This document shows positions 55,166-64,000 of a stretch of DNA of 64,000 bases, piece by piece; positions within the stretch are counted from its first letter, which is position 1; each line of letters begins with the position of its first letter. The notes under the pieces are model-generated. The model was given only the letters and a program-made list of their open reading frames with translations. It made no database searches and had not been told where the DNA came from. Both the position numbers and the translations under genes were made by a program. Source of the DNA: Novosphingobium sp. FSW06-99 (GTDB taxonomy: Bacteria; Pseudomonadota; Alphaproteobacteria; Sphingomonadales; Sphingomonadaceae); contig NZ_KQ954259.1 of the NCBI RefSeq assembly GCF_001519065.1, forward strand, positions 1 through 64,000, written 5' to 3'.

Positions 55166-57714
55166 CCCGGCTGTCGTGGCGCCTGGCCTGGCGCATCGCC
55201 CGGCGCGGGCTCGATTGGCGATTTCGCGGCCTGCGGCTGCTTGCCGCCTGCCTGGTGCTCGGCGCGGCGGCATTGGCGGCGATCGGTACGTTGACCGGGG
55301 CAATCGACCGCGAACTGACCGCGCGCGGCGCGACGATGCTGGGCGGCGATGCCGAATTTACCGTGGCTGCCCGCCCCGCGTCCCCCCGCGAATATGCCGC
55401 GATCGCCCACGCCGGGCGCGTGTCCGCCGGGGTGCGGATGCAGGCCATGGCCCAGACGCTGCGCGGCGATGGCGGCGCGGTGCCGATCGAATTGAAAGCG
55501 GTCGATGCGCACTGGCCGCTTTATGGCACGTTCACGCTGACAGCGCCCGATGGCACCACACGCCAGGCCGGCGCGCCGGTAGGACACAACGCCTGGATTG
55601 CGCCCGGCGTGGCCGATCGGCTGGGCGTGGCGGTGGGCGATCATCTGCGCATCGGCGCTGCGGATCTGGTGATCGGCGGGGTGATCGGTGACGAGCCCGA
55701 CCGGCTGGGCGAAGGCTTTGCGCTGGGCCCGACGGTGATCATCAGTGCCGAGGCGCTGCGCGACAGCGGTCTGGTGTCCACCGGCACGATGGCGCGGTGG
55801 AAATACCGCGTGGCGCTGCCCCAGGGTGCCGCACCCCAGGACACCATTGCCGCATTCAAGGCCGCGTTCCCCGCCTCGGGCTTCGAATTCCGCGATCGTA
55901 CGCGCGCAGCGCCGGGGCTCGACCGGTTTGTGTCGCGTATGGGGCAGTTTCTGGCGCTGGTGGCGCTGGCCGCGCTGGCGATCGCCGGGATCGGCATCGG
56001 CAATGGCGTGACCGGATTTCTGGAAGCGCGACGCGGGACGATCGCCACGCTGAAAATTCTCGGCGCCACAGGTGCCGACATCGCGCGGGTGTTCACACTG
56101 CAGATCGTGATCGCCAGCGTGATCGCGATTGCGCTGGGGCTGGTGCTGGGAATTGCCGCGACACCGCTGATCGGGCTGGCCTTGCGCGGGGTGCTGCCGA
56201 TTTCGGCGGGGCTGGTGATCGATCCGCTGGCACTGGGCACGGCGGCGGCGCAGGGCCTGCTGATCGCGCTGACGTTTGCCGCGCCCCCCCTGCTGCGCGC
56301 GCGGGCATGGCCCGCGATGGCGCTTTTGCGCGCACAGATCGTGCCGCTTGGCCTGCCCTGGCGGGCGCTGGCGCTGCCGGTGGGGGCAGGATTGGCAGGG
56401 ATTGTCGCGTTGGCGGTGCTGCCCGCGTCGCAGCCTTTGCTGGCGCTGGGCTTTCTTGGCGGGTCTGCCGCGCTGTTCGGCGTGCTGGGGCTGCTGGGCT
56501 GGGGGTTGACCCGGCTGGCGGCGCATGTGCCCCGGCCAAAGGGCACGATCGCGCGGATGGCGCTGGCCAATCTGCACCGGCCCGGCGCGCAGACCCCCGC
56601 GCTGGTGGTGGCGCTGGGCTTTGCGCTGTCGGCCTTTGTCGTGCTGGCGGGGGTGGAAACCAGCCTCGACGGCAATATCGCGCGGCGGGTGCCGGCGCGC
56701 GCGCCCGACTATTTCGTGCTCGACGTGCCGCGCGACAGCGAGGCGACGTTTCGCACGCTGGTGGCGCACAATGCGCCGGGCGCCACGGTGCGCACCGTGC
56801 CCGCGCTGCGCGGATCGATCCTGGCCTATGGCGCGCCCGCGCACATGACCCGGGTGGCCGATCTGAAGACCATCCCCGACGATGCCTGGGTGCTGCGCGG
56901 CGATCGCGGGCTGACGTATGCCGACAGCGTGCCGCAGGGCAATGTGGTGACGCAAGGCCACTGGTGGCCGCGCGATTATCGCGGCCCCCCGCTGGTGTCG
57001 GTCGATGAAAGCCTGATCAAGACACTGGGCCTCCATCTGGGCGACCGCATCACCATATCGCTGCTGGGTGCCGAACGCAGCGCGACGATCGCCTCGTTCC
57101 GGCGGATCGACTGGGATTCGTTCGGGTTCAACTATGTCATGGTGTTCAGCCCCAACGCGATTGCCGACGCGCCGCACAATCTGGCCGCGACGGTCGAATT
57201 GCCCGGCGCCGACCGCACGCCCGCGGTGCGCCGCGCCATCCTGTCATCGCTGGTGCGCGCGCTGCCGGCCAGTTCGGTGATCGAGGTCGGCCCGGTGCTG
57301 GGGCAGGCGCGCGCGATCCTGGCGCAAGTTGGGGTGGCCGTGCTCGCCGCCGCCTCGGTCGCGGTGCTGGCCGGGCTGGCCGTGCTGGCAGGCGCGATCG
57401 CCGCGCAACGCGCCAGCCGCCAGTACGATACGGTGATCCTGCGCGTGCTGGGCGCCAGCGGGCGGCAATTGCTGGCGCTGGTGCTGGCCGAATATGGCCT
57501 GCTGTCGGCGATCCTGGGGCTGGTCGCGCTGGGGCTCGGCACCGCCATCGCCTGGGCCGTGGTGGTCAGGCTGTTCGATTTTGCCTGGTTGCCCGACTGG
57601 GGCAGCATCGCGGGCGTGCTGGCGCTGGGCCTGGCGCTGGTGATGGCGCTGGCGCTCGGCGGATCGCTGGCCGTGCTGCGCACCCGCCCGGCCAGGACCC
57701 TGCGCGAACTCTGA
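55162..57714 (+). CDS. ybbP: FtsX/MacB-type permease, YbbP family
   Basis: 850-aa inner-membrane permease, GTG start overlapping ybbA. One N-terminal helix ('LRLLAACLVLGAAALAAIGTL'), a large periplasmic domain, then groups of helices near residues 255-420 ('GQFLALVALAALAIAGIGIGNGVTGFLEARRGTIATLKILGATG' is the FtsX motif), a second periplasmic domain, and a C-terminal FtsX motif ('AAQRASRQYDTVILRVLGASGRQLLALVLAEYGLLSAILGL'). Ten or so helices in total. Probably moves or extracts hydrophobic cargo with YbbA, possibly linked to TesA-like lipid hydrolysis. Confidence 0.88.
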   Translation: MTRLSWRLAWRIARRGLDWRFRGLRLLAACLVLGAAALAAIGTLTGAIDRELTARGATMLGGDAEFTVAARPASPREYAAIAHAGRVSAGVRMQAMAQTLRGDGGAVPIELKAVDAHWPLYGTFTLTAPDGTTRQAGAPVGHNAWIAPGVADRLGVAVGDHLRIGAADLVIGGVIGDEPDRLGEGFALGPTVIISAEALRDSGLVSTGTMARWKYRVALPQGAAPQDTIAAFKAAFPASGFEFRDRTRAAPGLDRFVSRMGQFLALVALAALAIAGIGIGNGVTGFLEARRGTIATLKILGATGADIARVFTLQIVIASVIAIALGLVLGIAATPLIGLALRGVLPISAGLVIDPLALGTAAAQGLLIALTFAAPPLLRARAWPAMALLRAQIVPLGLPWRALALPVGAGLAGIVALAVLPASQPLLALGFLGGSAALFGVLGLLGWGLTRLAAHVPRPKGTIARMALANLHRPGAQTPALVVALGFALSAFVVLAGVETSLDGNIARRVPARAPDYFVLDVPRDSEATFRTLVAHNAPGATVRTVPALRGSILAYGAPAHMTRVADLKTIPDDAWVLRGDRGLTYADSVPQGNVVTQGHWWPRDYRGPPLVSVDESLIKTLGLHLGDRITISLLGAERSATIASFRRIDWDSFGFNYVMVFSPNAIADAPHNLAATVELPGADRTPAVRRAILSSLVRALPASSVIEVGPVLGQARAILAQVGVAVLAAASVAVLAGLAVLAGAIAAQRASRQYDTVILRVLGASGRQLLALVLAEYGLLSAILGLVALGLGTAIAWAVVVRLFDFAWLPDWGSIAGVLALGLALVMALALGGSLAVLRTRPARTLREL

Positions 57715-57720
57715 CCCCAA

Positions 57721-57768
57721 TCCTCCCCGGCACGGGGAGGGGGACCGCGCGAAGCGTGGTGGAGGGGC
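57721..57768 (+). repeat. 48-bp intergenic repeat, left arm
   Basis: Starts TCCTCCCCGGCACGGGGAGG and ends GGTGGAGGGGC. It is the inverted partner of 57853-57900, matching at 45 of 48 positions. Its own first part folds as a small hairpin (TCCTCCCC/GGGGAGG). It resembles the dispersed intergenic elements frequent in sphingomonad genomes; the copy number cannot be seen from one window. Confidence 0.8.
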
Positions 57769-57852
57769 GTCGCCGGATTGCACAACGGCGCGACCACGAA
57801 CCAAGCCACGGGGTTTGATTCGCGTATTTCCAATATGTTACCTGGCCGCAAG

Positions 57853-57900
57853 GCCCCTCCACCACGCTGCGCGCGGTCCCCCTCCCCATGCTGGGGAGGA
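57853..57900 (-). repeat. 48-bp intergenic repeat, right arm
   Basis: Inverted copy of 57721-57768 with three differences. The two arms flank 84 bp of unrelated sequence between convergent ybbP and a DUF805 gene, so the pair could form a long stem in RNA from either side and act as a bidirectional terminator, or be a mobilised REP-like doublet. Confidence 0.8.
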
Positions 57901-57911
57901 TCAAAGAGGCC

Positions 57912-58331
57912 TCAGCGGAACGCCTCGGTATCGAACGGGTGTTTGGGGTCGGGGCCATAGCGGTTCGGGCCCGTCGTGCCTTCAAGCAGACACAGCACCG
58001 TAAGTGCAAACCAGCCGAGCAGCGGTATTAGCACCAGCAGCAGCAGCCAGCCGCTGCGATCCTGATCGTGCAGACGGCGAGCGCTGACGGCCAGAAACGG
58101 GACCAGACTTGCCAGAAAGACCACGCCGTAGACATCCCCCCAAAACCCGTTCAACCGGATGCCGACGCTGTCGATACCCGGCCGGTACACACCATAACGC
58201 TGACCAAACAGGGCCAGAAACACGGCATAGACCAGCACGTTCAACAACCAGAACGACCAGAATTCGCGCCGCCGCGAACGCCCGGCAAATTCGGCATAGC
58301 GGCGATAGGGCAGAATCATCCATGCAATCAT
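57912..58331 (-). CDS. DUF805 membrane protein (copy 2)
   Basis: 139 aa. 'PYRRYAEFAGRSRRREFWSFWLLNVLVYAVFLALFG' opens the DUF805 domain (F-x-GR-x-R-R-x-E-F/Y-W), followed by further membrane helices and 'VSARRLHDQDRSGWLLLLVLIPLLGW' (RRLHD-x-x-x-SGW), the second family motif. The tail has 'GTTGPNRYGPDP'. AGGGG lies 7 nt before ATG 58331. Function of DUF805 is unknown. It is paralogous to the gene just upstream. Confidence 0.85.
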   Translation of the reverse strand: MIAWMILPYRRYAEFAGRSRRREFWSFWLLNVLVYAVFLALFGQRYGVYRPGIDSVGIRLNGFWGDVYGVVFLASLVPFLAVSARRLHDQDRSGWLLLLVLIPLLGWFALTVLCLLEGTTGPNRYGPDPKHPFDTEAFR

Positions 58332-58344
58332 CGGGGCGCCCCTG

Positions 58345-58815
58345 TCAGTCGAATACGTCGGCGCTGTAGGGGTCACAGGGATCGGGACCAAACCGATTGG
58401 GCCCGCGCGTGCCCTTGATGCACATGAACACCAACAACACCAAATTGCCAAGGCGGGAAATGATTGTACCTCCCGGAATAAAGCCGAGCAGCAAGAACCA
58501 GCCCGACCGGTTCTGATCGTGGAGCCGCCGTACTTGCAGGGCGAGACTGGGGATGAACGTCACGACCACAAACAGGCCGAACAGGACCAGACACACCTTT
58601 GCATAGACCGGCAGCCGCGTAAAAAAAGCGCCGCTCAAAATTTCCAGCAGCGCGTCCCTACTGGAACCGAGCGAAACCATCATGGTCGGCACAACCGCCA
58701 CAAACACAGCGACAAACACCACCACCTCAAACAGCACGAACAGCCAGTATTCCTTTCGGCTCGATCGGCCCAAAAAATCAGCATAACGCCGATAGGGCAT
58801 CACAACATAGTCCAT
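58345..58815 (-). CDS. DUF805 membrane protein (copy 1)
   Basis: 156 aa with the same design: 'MPYRRYADFLGRSSRKEYWLFVLFEVVVFVAVFVAVV', a second helix group, 'LQVRRLHDQNRSGWFLLLGFIPGG' and tail 'GTRGPNRFGPDPCDPYSADVFD'. AGGGGGA lies 5 nt before ATG 58815. The two proteins end in almost the same GPNR(F/Y)GPDP motif, showing tandem duplication, though this copy is less GC-rich. Separated from copy 2 by 13 bp, so one transcript. Confidence 0.85.
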   Translation of the reverse strand: MDYVVMPYRRYADFLGRSSRKEYWLFVLFEVVVFVAVFVAVVPTMMVSLGSSRDALLEILSGAFFTRLPVYAKVCLVLFGLFVVVTFIPSLALQVRRLHDQNRSGWFLLLGFIPGGTIISRLGNLVLLVFMCIKGTRGPNRFGPDPCDPYSADVFD

Positions 58816-59094
58816 GACTATCCCCCTGCCGCAGGTATCGCCTGCCATGCTCGCAGACTATAGGCCAGATCAGTCAACCAACCGCAAGCACTTCCCACGC
58901 TGATTCCTTGAGTCTACCCCAAAACCCGTGCTTGCCGCAGCGCACAAAAAACGCTATGGGCCCGCCCAACCGGGCACTCGCGCCGGTGATGCGTGGTGCG
59001 CCCTTGCGGGCTTTGCCGGGCATTGCCACTCGCTTGCGCCAGACCCCACAAGACCCCGGCTCCCAAGCGCCGCCCTTTTGCGAAAGCCTTTTTG

Positions 59095-60939
<1,845 letters not shown>

Positions 60940-60945
60940 TCCCTC

Positions 60946-60976
60946 AAAAGGCCGCCCCGATCAGGGCGGCCTTTTT
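60946..60976 (+). terminator. Intrinsic terminator after typA
   Basis: AAAAGGCCGCCC, a CGATCA loop, then GGGCGGCCTTTT with one further T. It starts 6 bp after the typA stop; strong stem with A- and T-tracts. Confidence 0.9.
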
Positions 60977-61045
60977 CATGGCGCGTCGGGGGCGTGTGGT
61001 GGCGGGCGCACTTTGTCGCCGACAGCCGACTTTCGTACCGGCCAC

Positions 61046-61408
61046 TCAGAGATAGAGCGTGGTCGTCGCGCCATTGCCTGCGCCCGTCGTCGGGCTCGAT
61101 GTGTCGCTGCTGTCGGTCGATGTCGGGCTCGACACCCCGAGCGAAGACAGCAGGCTGCTCGTTGCGCTGGTGGCCGAACCGGTGCCCGATCCGCCGTGAT
61201 GGTGATGGCCGTGCCCATGATGCGTCGACGTCGTGCCGCTGGTGCCGGTCGTCGTCGGCGGGGTGCTGGATGACGCCACCGCAGAGGCTGCGACGGCAGG
61301 CGTGCCGCTGGTGGTGCCGGTCGTATCCGCCTGCTGGACCGCGCTGAGCAACTGATTGGTATAGCTTTCGGTGGCGGCAAAGGGCGATGTGCTGCTGGTG
61401 ATCGTCAT
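61046..61408 (-). CDS. Ser/Thr/Gly/His-rich low-complexity protein
   Basis: 120 aa from ATG 61408, with GGAG about 6 nt upstream. The N-terminus 'MTITSSTSPFAATESYTNQLLSAVQQ' is followed by an almost wholly disordered stretch of Thr, Ser, Gly and Ala with one His cluster (HHGHGHHHHGG near the middle) and the end 'TGAGNGATTTLYL'. There is no classical signal peptide. The His cluster could bind Zn, Ni or Cu. No family recognised. It is divergent from the glycosyltransferase gene. The good ribosome binding site and single open frame support it as real. Confidence 0.6.
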   Translation of the reverse strand: MTITSSTSPFAATESYTNQLLSAVQQADTTGTTSGTPAVAASAVASSSTPPTTTGTSGTTSTHHGHGHHHHGGSGTGSATSATSSLLSSLGVSSPTSTDSSDTSSPTTGAGNGATTTLYL

Positions 61409-61582
61409 GGCATGCTCCACTGCGGTGCGCACCACACGCGTGGTTCTCCGCGCTACCCAGAACGACACCAACCCGGCGCAATTAACCCCTCCGGCAAAAT
61501 TTCCGGCATATCGGCGCACTGGCGCGACGGTTTGCCAGCATCTGGACGCGACAAGACGCGCACATGCCGTTATGGGCGCGCG

Positions 61583-62800
61583 ATGCATTCGACACAGACC
61601 GATCCGGAAACGCCCGTGTTGACCGGCAAACCCAGGCCGTCCGTGCCCGACTTGTCGGCTTTGCGGGTGGCGCTGTTCAGCGGCAATTACAATTATGTGC
61701 GCGATGGCGCGAATCAGGCGCTCAACCGGCTGGTCGGCTATTTGCTGCGCCATGGTGCCGCCGTGCGCGTCTATGCCCCGGTGGTCGAAGATCCCGCGTT
61801 CGAACCGACCGGCGATCTGGTCGGCCTGCCCTCGTTTGCCGTGCCACGGCGTTCCGAATACCGCATCCCGATGGCGCTCGGCATTCGTGCGCGGCGCGAT
61901 CTGGCGGCATTTGCCCCCAATGTGATCCACGTATCGTCGCCCGATGTGGCGGGCCATCGCGCGGTGTCGTGGGCGCGCCACCGGCGCCTGCCGGTGCTGG
62001 CCAGCGTTCACACGCGGTTCGACACCTATCCGCGCTATTACAATCTGGCCTGGATCGAGCCGGTGCTGACCGCCGTGCTGCGCCGGTTCTATCGCCGATG
62101 CGACGCGCTGGTCGCGCCATCCGAATCGATGGCGCAAGTGCTGCGCGACCAGCGCATGAACTACGACATTTCGTTGTGGTCGCGCGGGGTCGATCGCGGC
62201 ACGTTCCACCCAGGTCGCCGCGATCTCGACTGGCGCCGGTCGCTGGGAATCGCCGATGACGATGTGGTGGTCGGCTTTCTGGGCCGCCTGGTGATGGAAA
62301 AAGGGCTCGACGTGTTTGCCGACACGATCGACGATCTGGCGCGACGCGGCTTTGCCCATCGCGTGATCGTGATCGGCGAAGGCCCGGCCCGCGCCTGGTT
62401 CGAAGCGCGCCTGCCGCAGGCCGTGTTCGTGGGTTTTCAGGGCGGTGCCGATCTGGGCCGCGCCGTCGCGTCGATGGACGTGCTGTTCAACCCCTCGGTC
62501 ACCGAAACGTTCGGCAATGTCACGCTCGAAGCGATGGCCTGCGCGCTGCCGGTGGTTGCCGCCGAAGCAACCGGCAGCGAAAGCCTGGTGGAAAACCACG
62601 TCAACGGGCGGCTGGTGCGCCCCGGCGCGATCCATTCGTTTGCCGAGGCCTTGCGCGCCTATCTGATCGATCCCGATCTGCGCGCCCGCCACGGTGCGGC
62701 GGGCGAAGCGCGCAGTCTGGATTTCAGTTGGGACCGCATCAACCAGACCGTTGCCGATACCTATCTGCGGCTGATCCGCCAGAAACAGACCTCTCGCTAG
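61583..62800 (+). CDS. GT4-type glycosyltransferase
   Basis: GT-B-fold retaining transferase (405 aa). N-terminal acceptor domain: 'LRVALFSGNYNYVRDGANQALNRLVGYLLRHGAAVRVYAP', 'VIHVSSPDVAGHRAVSWA', 'ASVHTRFDTYPRYY'. C-terminal donor domain: 'VVVGFLGRLVMEKGLDVFADTI', 'VFVGFQGGADLGRAVASMDVLFNPSVTETFGNVTLEAMACALPVVA' with the E-x7-E motif of GT4. It resembles enzymes that glycosylate membrane lipids (mannosyl- and sulfoquinovosyl-diacylglycerol types); a glycolipid role would suit a sphingomonad but is inference. Confidence 0.87.
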   Translation: MHSTQTDPETPVLTGKPRPSVPDLSALRVALFSGNYNYVRDGANQALNRLVGYLLRHGAAVRVYAPVVEDPAFEPTGDLVGLPSFAVPRRSEYRIPMALGIRARRDLAAFAPNVIHVSSPDVAGHRAVSWARHRRLPVLASVHTRFDTYPRYYNLAWIEPVLTAVLRRFYRRCDALVAPSESMAQVLRDQRMNYDISLWSRGVDRGTFHPGRRDLDWRRSLGIADDDVVVGFLGRLVMEKGLDVFADTIDDLARRGFAHRVIVIGEGPARAWFEARLPQAVFVGFQGGADLGRAVASMDVLFNPSVTETFGNVTLEAMACALPVVAAEATGSESLVENHVNGRLVRPGAIHSFAEALRAYLIDPDLRARHGAAGEARSLDFSWDRINQTVADTYLRLIRQKQTSR

Positions 62801-62856
62801 TCTGGGTCGAAACGCGCGGAAGGGTGCGTTTCGAAGTCGGCACCGGCCAGCTCCGC

Positions 62857-63540
62857 TTACAACCGTTCGATGCGGCGCGCGGCTTCGTCGAGGATGTCGG
62901 CGATCTGGTGTGCCACACCTTCGTTGAACGCGGCGGCAAACACCCGGCCCCGCAGCGCCAGTTTCAGATTGGCCATCGCCCGCATGATCGACGGGCTGGA
63001 TTCGCGGTTGTTCGCCTCGGCCAGCGCCTTCAACCGATCGGTGATCGCGGCAATTTCCTCGGCCTTGGCCGCAACTTCGGCACGTCCGGCGTCGGTCGCG
63101 GCAAAGGCGCGGCGGGCGCCTTCGCCAGGGGCCTCGGCAATCAGCGCTTCATCGACCAGCAATGACAGCGTGGGATAGACCACCCCCGGACTGGGCGCAT
63201 ATGTCCCGCCGGTCAGATCCTCGATCGCGCGGATCAGGTCATAGCCATGGCGCGGTTCACCGGTCAGCAGGCTGAGCAGCAGCAGGCGCAATTGCCCCTG
63301 GGCAAACATCCGCCCGCCCCGGCCGCGACCGCCATGCCCGTGCCCATGGCCCCGACCCCGGCCCATGCCGTCATCGTCAAAGCCGTCGCCAAAACCCCGG
63401 CCAAACCGGCCAAATGGTCCGCCACGGCCTTCGCCGCGCAGAAATCCCTTGGCAAACAGCCGGGCACCCCGGCCCATCATCCCCGCCCGTTCGGCGTGGT
63501 GTTCATGGTCGCCATGCGACCTTCTTTTGTCGAAACGCAT
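62857..63540 (-). CDS. PadR-family regulator with Gly/Arg/His-rich N-terminus
   Basis: 227 aa. Residues 1-77 are low complexity, rich in Gly, Arg, Phe and His ('GRGRGHGHGHGGRGRGGRM'). The PadR winged helix follows (about 80-150): 'GQLRLLLLSLLTGEPRHGYDLIRAIEDLTGGTYAPSPGVVYPTLSLLVDEALIA'. The rest forms the dimerisation helices. AAAGGAG precedes the ATG, and a 12-bp palindrome lies 27 bp upstream, so autorepression is likely. The His/Gly stretch could respond to a metal, which is speculation. Confidence 0.88.
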   Translation of the reverse strand: MRFDKRRSHGDHEHHAERAGMMGRGARLFAKGFLRGEGRGGPFGRFGRGFGDGFDDDGMGRGRGHGHGHGGRGRGGRMFAQGQLRLLLLSLLTGEPRHGYDLIRAIEDLTGGTYAPSPGVVYPTLSLLVDEALIAEAPGEGARRAFAATDAGRAEVAAKAEEIAAITDRLKALAEANNRESSPSIMRAMANLKLALRGRVFAAAFNEGVAHQIADILDEAARRIERL

Positions 63541-63566
63541 ATATCTCCTTTCGATTCGATGGGTCT

Positions 63567-63578
63567 AAGATATATCTT
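63567..63578. promoter_or_regulatory. Palindrome upstream of padR-like gene
   Basis: AAGATATATCTT, a perfect 12-bp palindrome. A related GAGATATATG lies at the gene start. Placed between the divergent PadR gene and rarA, it is a likely operator of the PadR protein. Confidence 0.55.
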
Positions 63579-63637
63579 TTACTTCTTCTGACAAGACCCC
63601 GATGAAAATTTCTGCAGGCGCGCTATAGGGGGCGACG

Positions 63638-64000
63638 ATGGCCGATCTGTTTGCCCCCTTGCCCGCCGATGGCCCTGCCCCGCACGACGCGGCGGCGTCC
63701 GATCAGGAACCGCTGGCCGAACGCCTGCGCCCCAGGACGCTGGGCGAAGTGATCGGGCAGGACCATCTGACCGGGCCCGAAGGCGCGATCGGGCGGATGG
63801 TGACGGCGGGCAAGCTGTCGTCGATGATCCTGTGGGGACCGCCGGGTACCGGCAAGACCAGCATCGCGCGCCTGCTCGCCGATGCGGTGGGCATGCGCTA
63901 CGTGTCGATCAGCGCGGTGTTTTCGGGCGTTGCAGATCTGCGCAAGGCCTTTGCCGAGGCCGAAAGCATGGCCGGCCTGGGCCGCCGCACGTTGCTGTTC
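63638..64000 (+). CDS. rarA: RarA/MgsA replication-associated ATPase (5' part)
   Basis: First 121 codons; the gene runs off the window. ATG 63638 follows AGGGGG. Translation shows 'PLAERLRPRTLGEVIGQDHLTGPEGAIGRMVTAGKLSSMILWGPPGTGKTSIARLLADAVGMRYVSISAVFSGVADLRKAFAEAE', with Walker A GPPGTGKTS and the leading 'RP-x-TL-x-E-x-x-GQ-x-HL' motif of the clamp-loader-like RarA family, which acts at stalled replication forks. Confidence 0.92.
   Translation, partial: MADLFAPLPADGPAPHDAAASDQEPLAERLRPRTLGEVIGQDHLTGPEGAIGRMVTAGKLSSMILWGPPGTGKTSIARLLADAVGMRYVSISAVFSGVADLRKAFAEAESMAGLGRRTLLF

Overview
This window looks like a chromosomal segment of a sphingomonad alphaproteobacterium, most likely Novosphingobium or a close relative. 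GC and GC3 are very high throughout. The gene content fits: a CrtZ-type carotene hydroxylase, a BtuB-BtuF-BtuC-BtuD corrinoid uptake operon, small sphingomonad-type proteins, a LexA site of the alphaproteobacterial GTTC-N7-GTTC type ahead of uvrA, and the repeated 'tcctcccc...ggaggggc' intergenic element common in these genomes. The genus is an inference. No rRNA, tRNA, CRISPR array, transposase or phage gene is visible.

Layout. 0.1-4.9 kb: three overlapping genes for a complete type I secretion machine (ABC exporter, HlyD adaptor, TolC channel) with no substrate gene in view. 4.9-10.4 kb (minus strand): LysR regulator, a 732-aa secreted protein of unknown function, and a shortened KdpD kinase with KdpE, without kdpFABC. 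10.5-22.8 kb: CLC antiporter, Pal-like lipoprotein, a divergent MmyB-type regulator/SDR pair, a glycosyltransferase, S1/P1 nuclease, Kup potassium transporter, a class III CoA-transferase, molybdate transporter modABC, and a DsbA-like protein overlapping a peptidoglycan-binding-domain protein. 22.8-25.7 kb: uvrA with an SOS box. 25.9-28.6 kb: a visibly less GC-rich accessory patch (lipoprotein, winged-helix regulator, two small orphan proteins). 28.6-33.3 kb: the vitamin B12 uptake operon behind a structured leader. 33.3-34.9 kb: a SleB-type wall hydrolase and a small protein.

35.3-42.1 kb: TCA-cycle block mdh-sucA-sucB-lpd ending at a perfect 18-bp terminator; sucCD is not between mdh and sucA. 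42.3-48.3 kb: quinone oxidoreductase, leuD-small membrane gene-leuC, crtZ, GST, a MOSC protein and SufE. 48.3-52.6 kb: a phage-shock (Psp) locus. Divergent pspF faces a minus-strand operon (58-aa leader protein, pspA, pspB, pspC, two more PspB-like proteins, a CPBP-family membrane protease), with a near-consensus sigma-54 promoter and tandem upstream sites at the expected distances. 52.6-57.7 kb: recF, then the tesA/ybbA/ybbP set. 57.7-58.8 kb: an inverted pair of 48-bp repeats and two tandem DUF805 genes. 59.1-64 kb: typA/bipA, a Ser/Thr/His-rich orphan, a GT4 glycosyltransferase, a PadR regulator with a Gly/Arg/His-rich N-terminus, and the start of rarA/mgsA cut by the window edge.

Most of the window is ordinary chromosomal backbone. 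The most informative items are the enlarged Psp operon with its readable sigma-54/PspF control region, the SOS box at uvrA, the orphan short KdpDE next to an unknown secreted protein, the 25.9-28.6 kb accessory patch, the structured leader before btuB, and the nested hairpin between mdh and sucA. No clearly undescribed multi-gene system was found; the closest candidate is the extended Psp operon.
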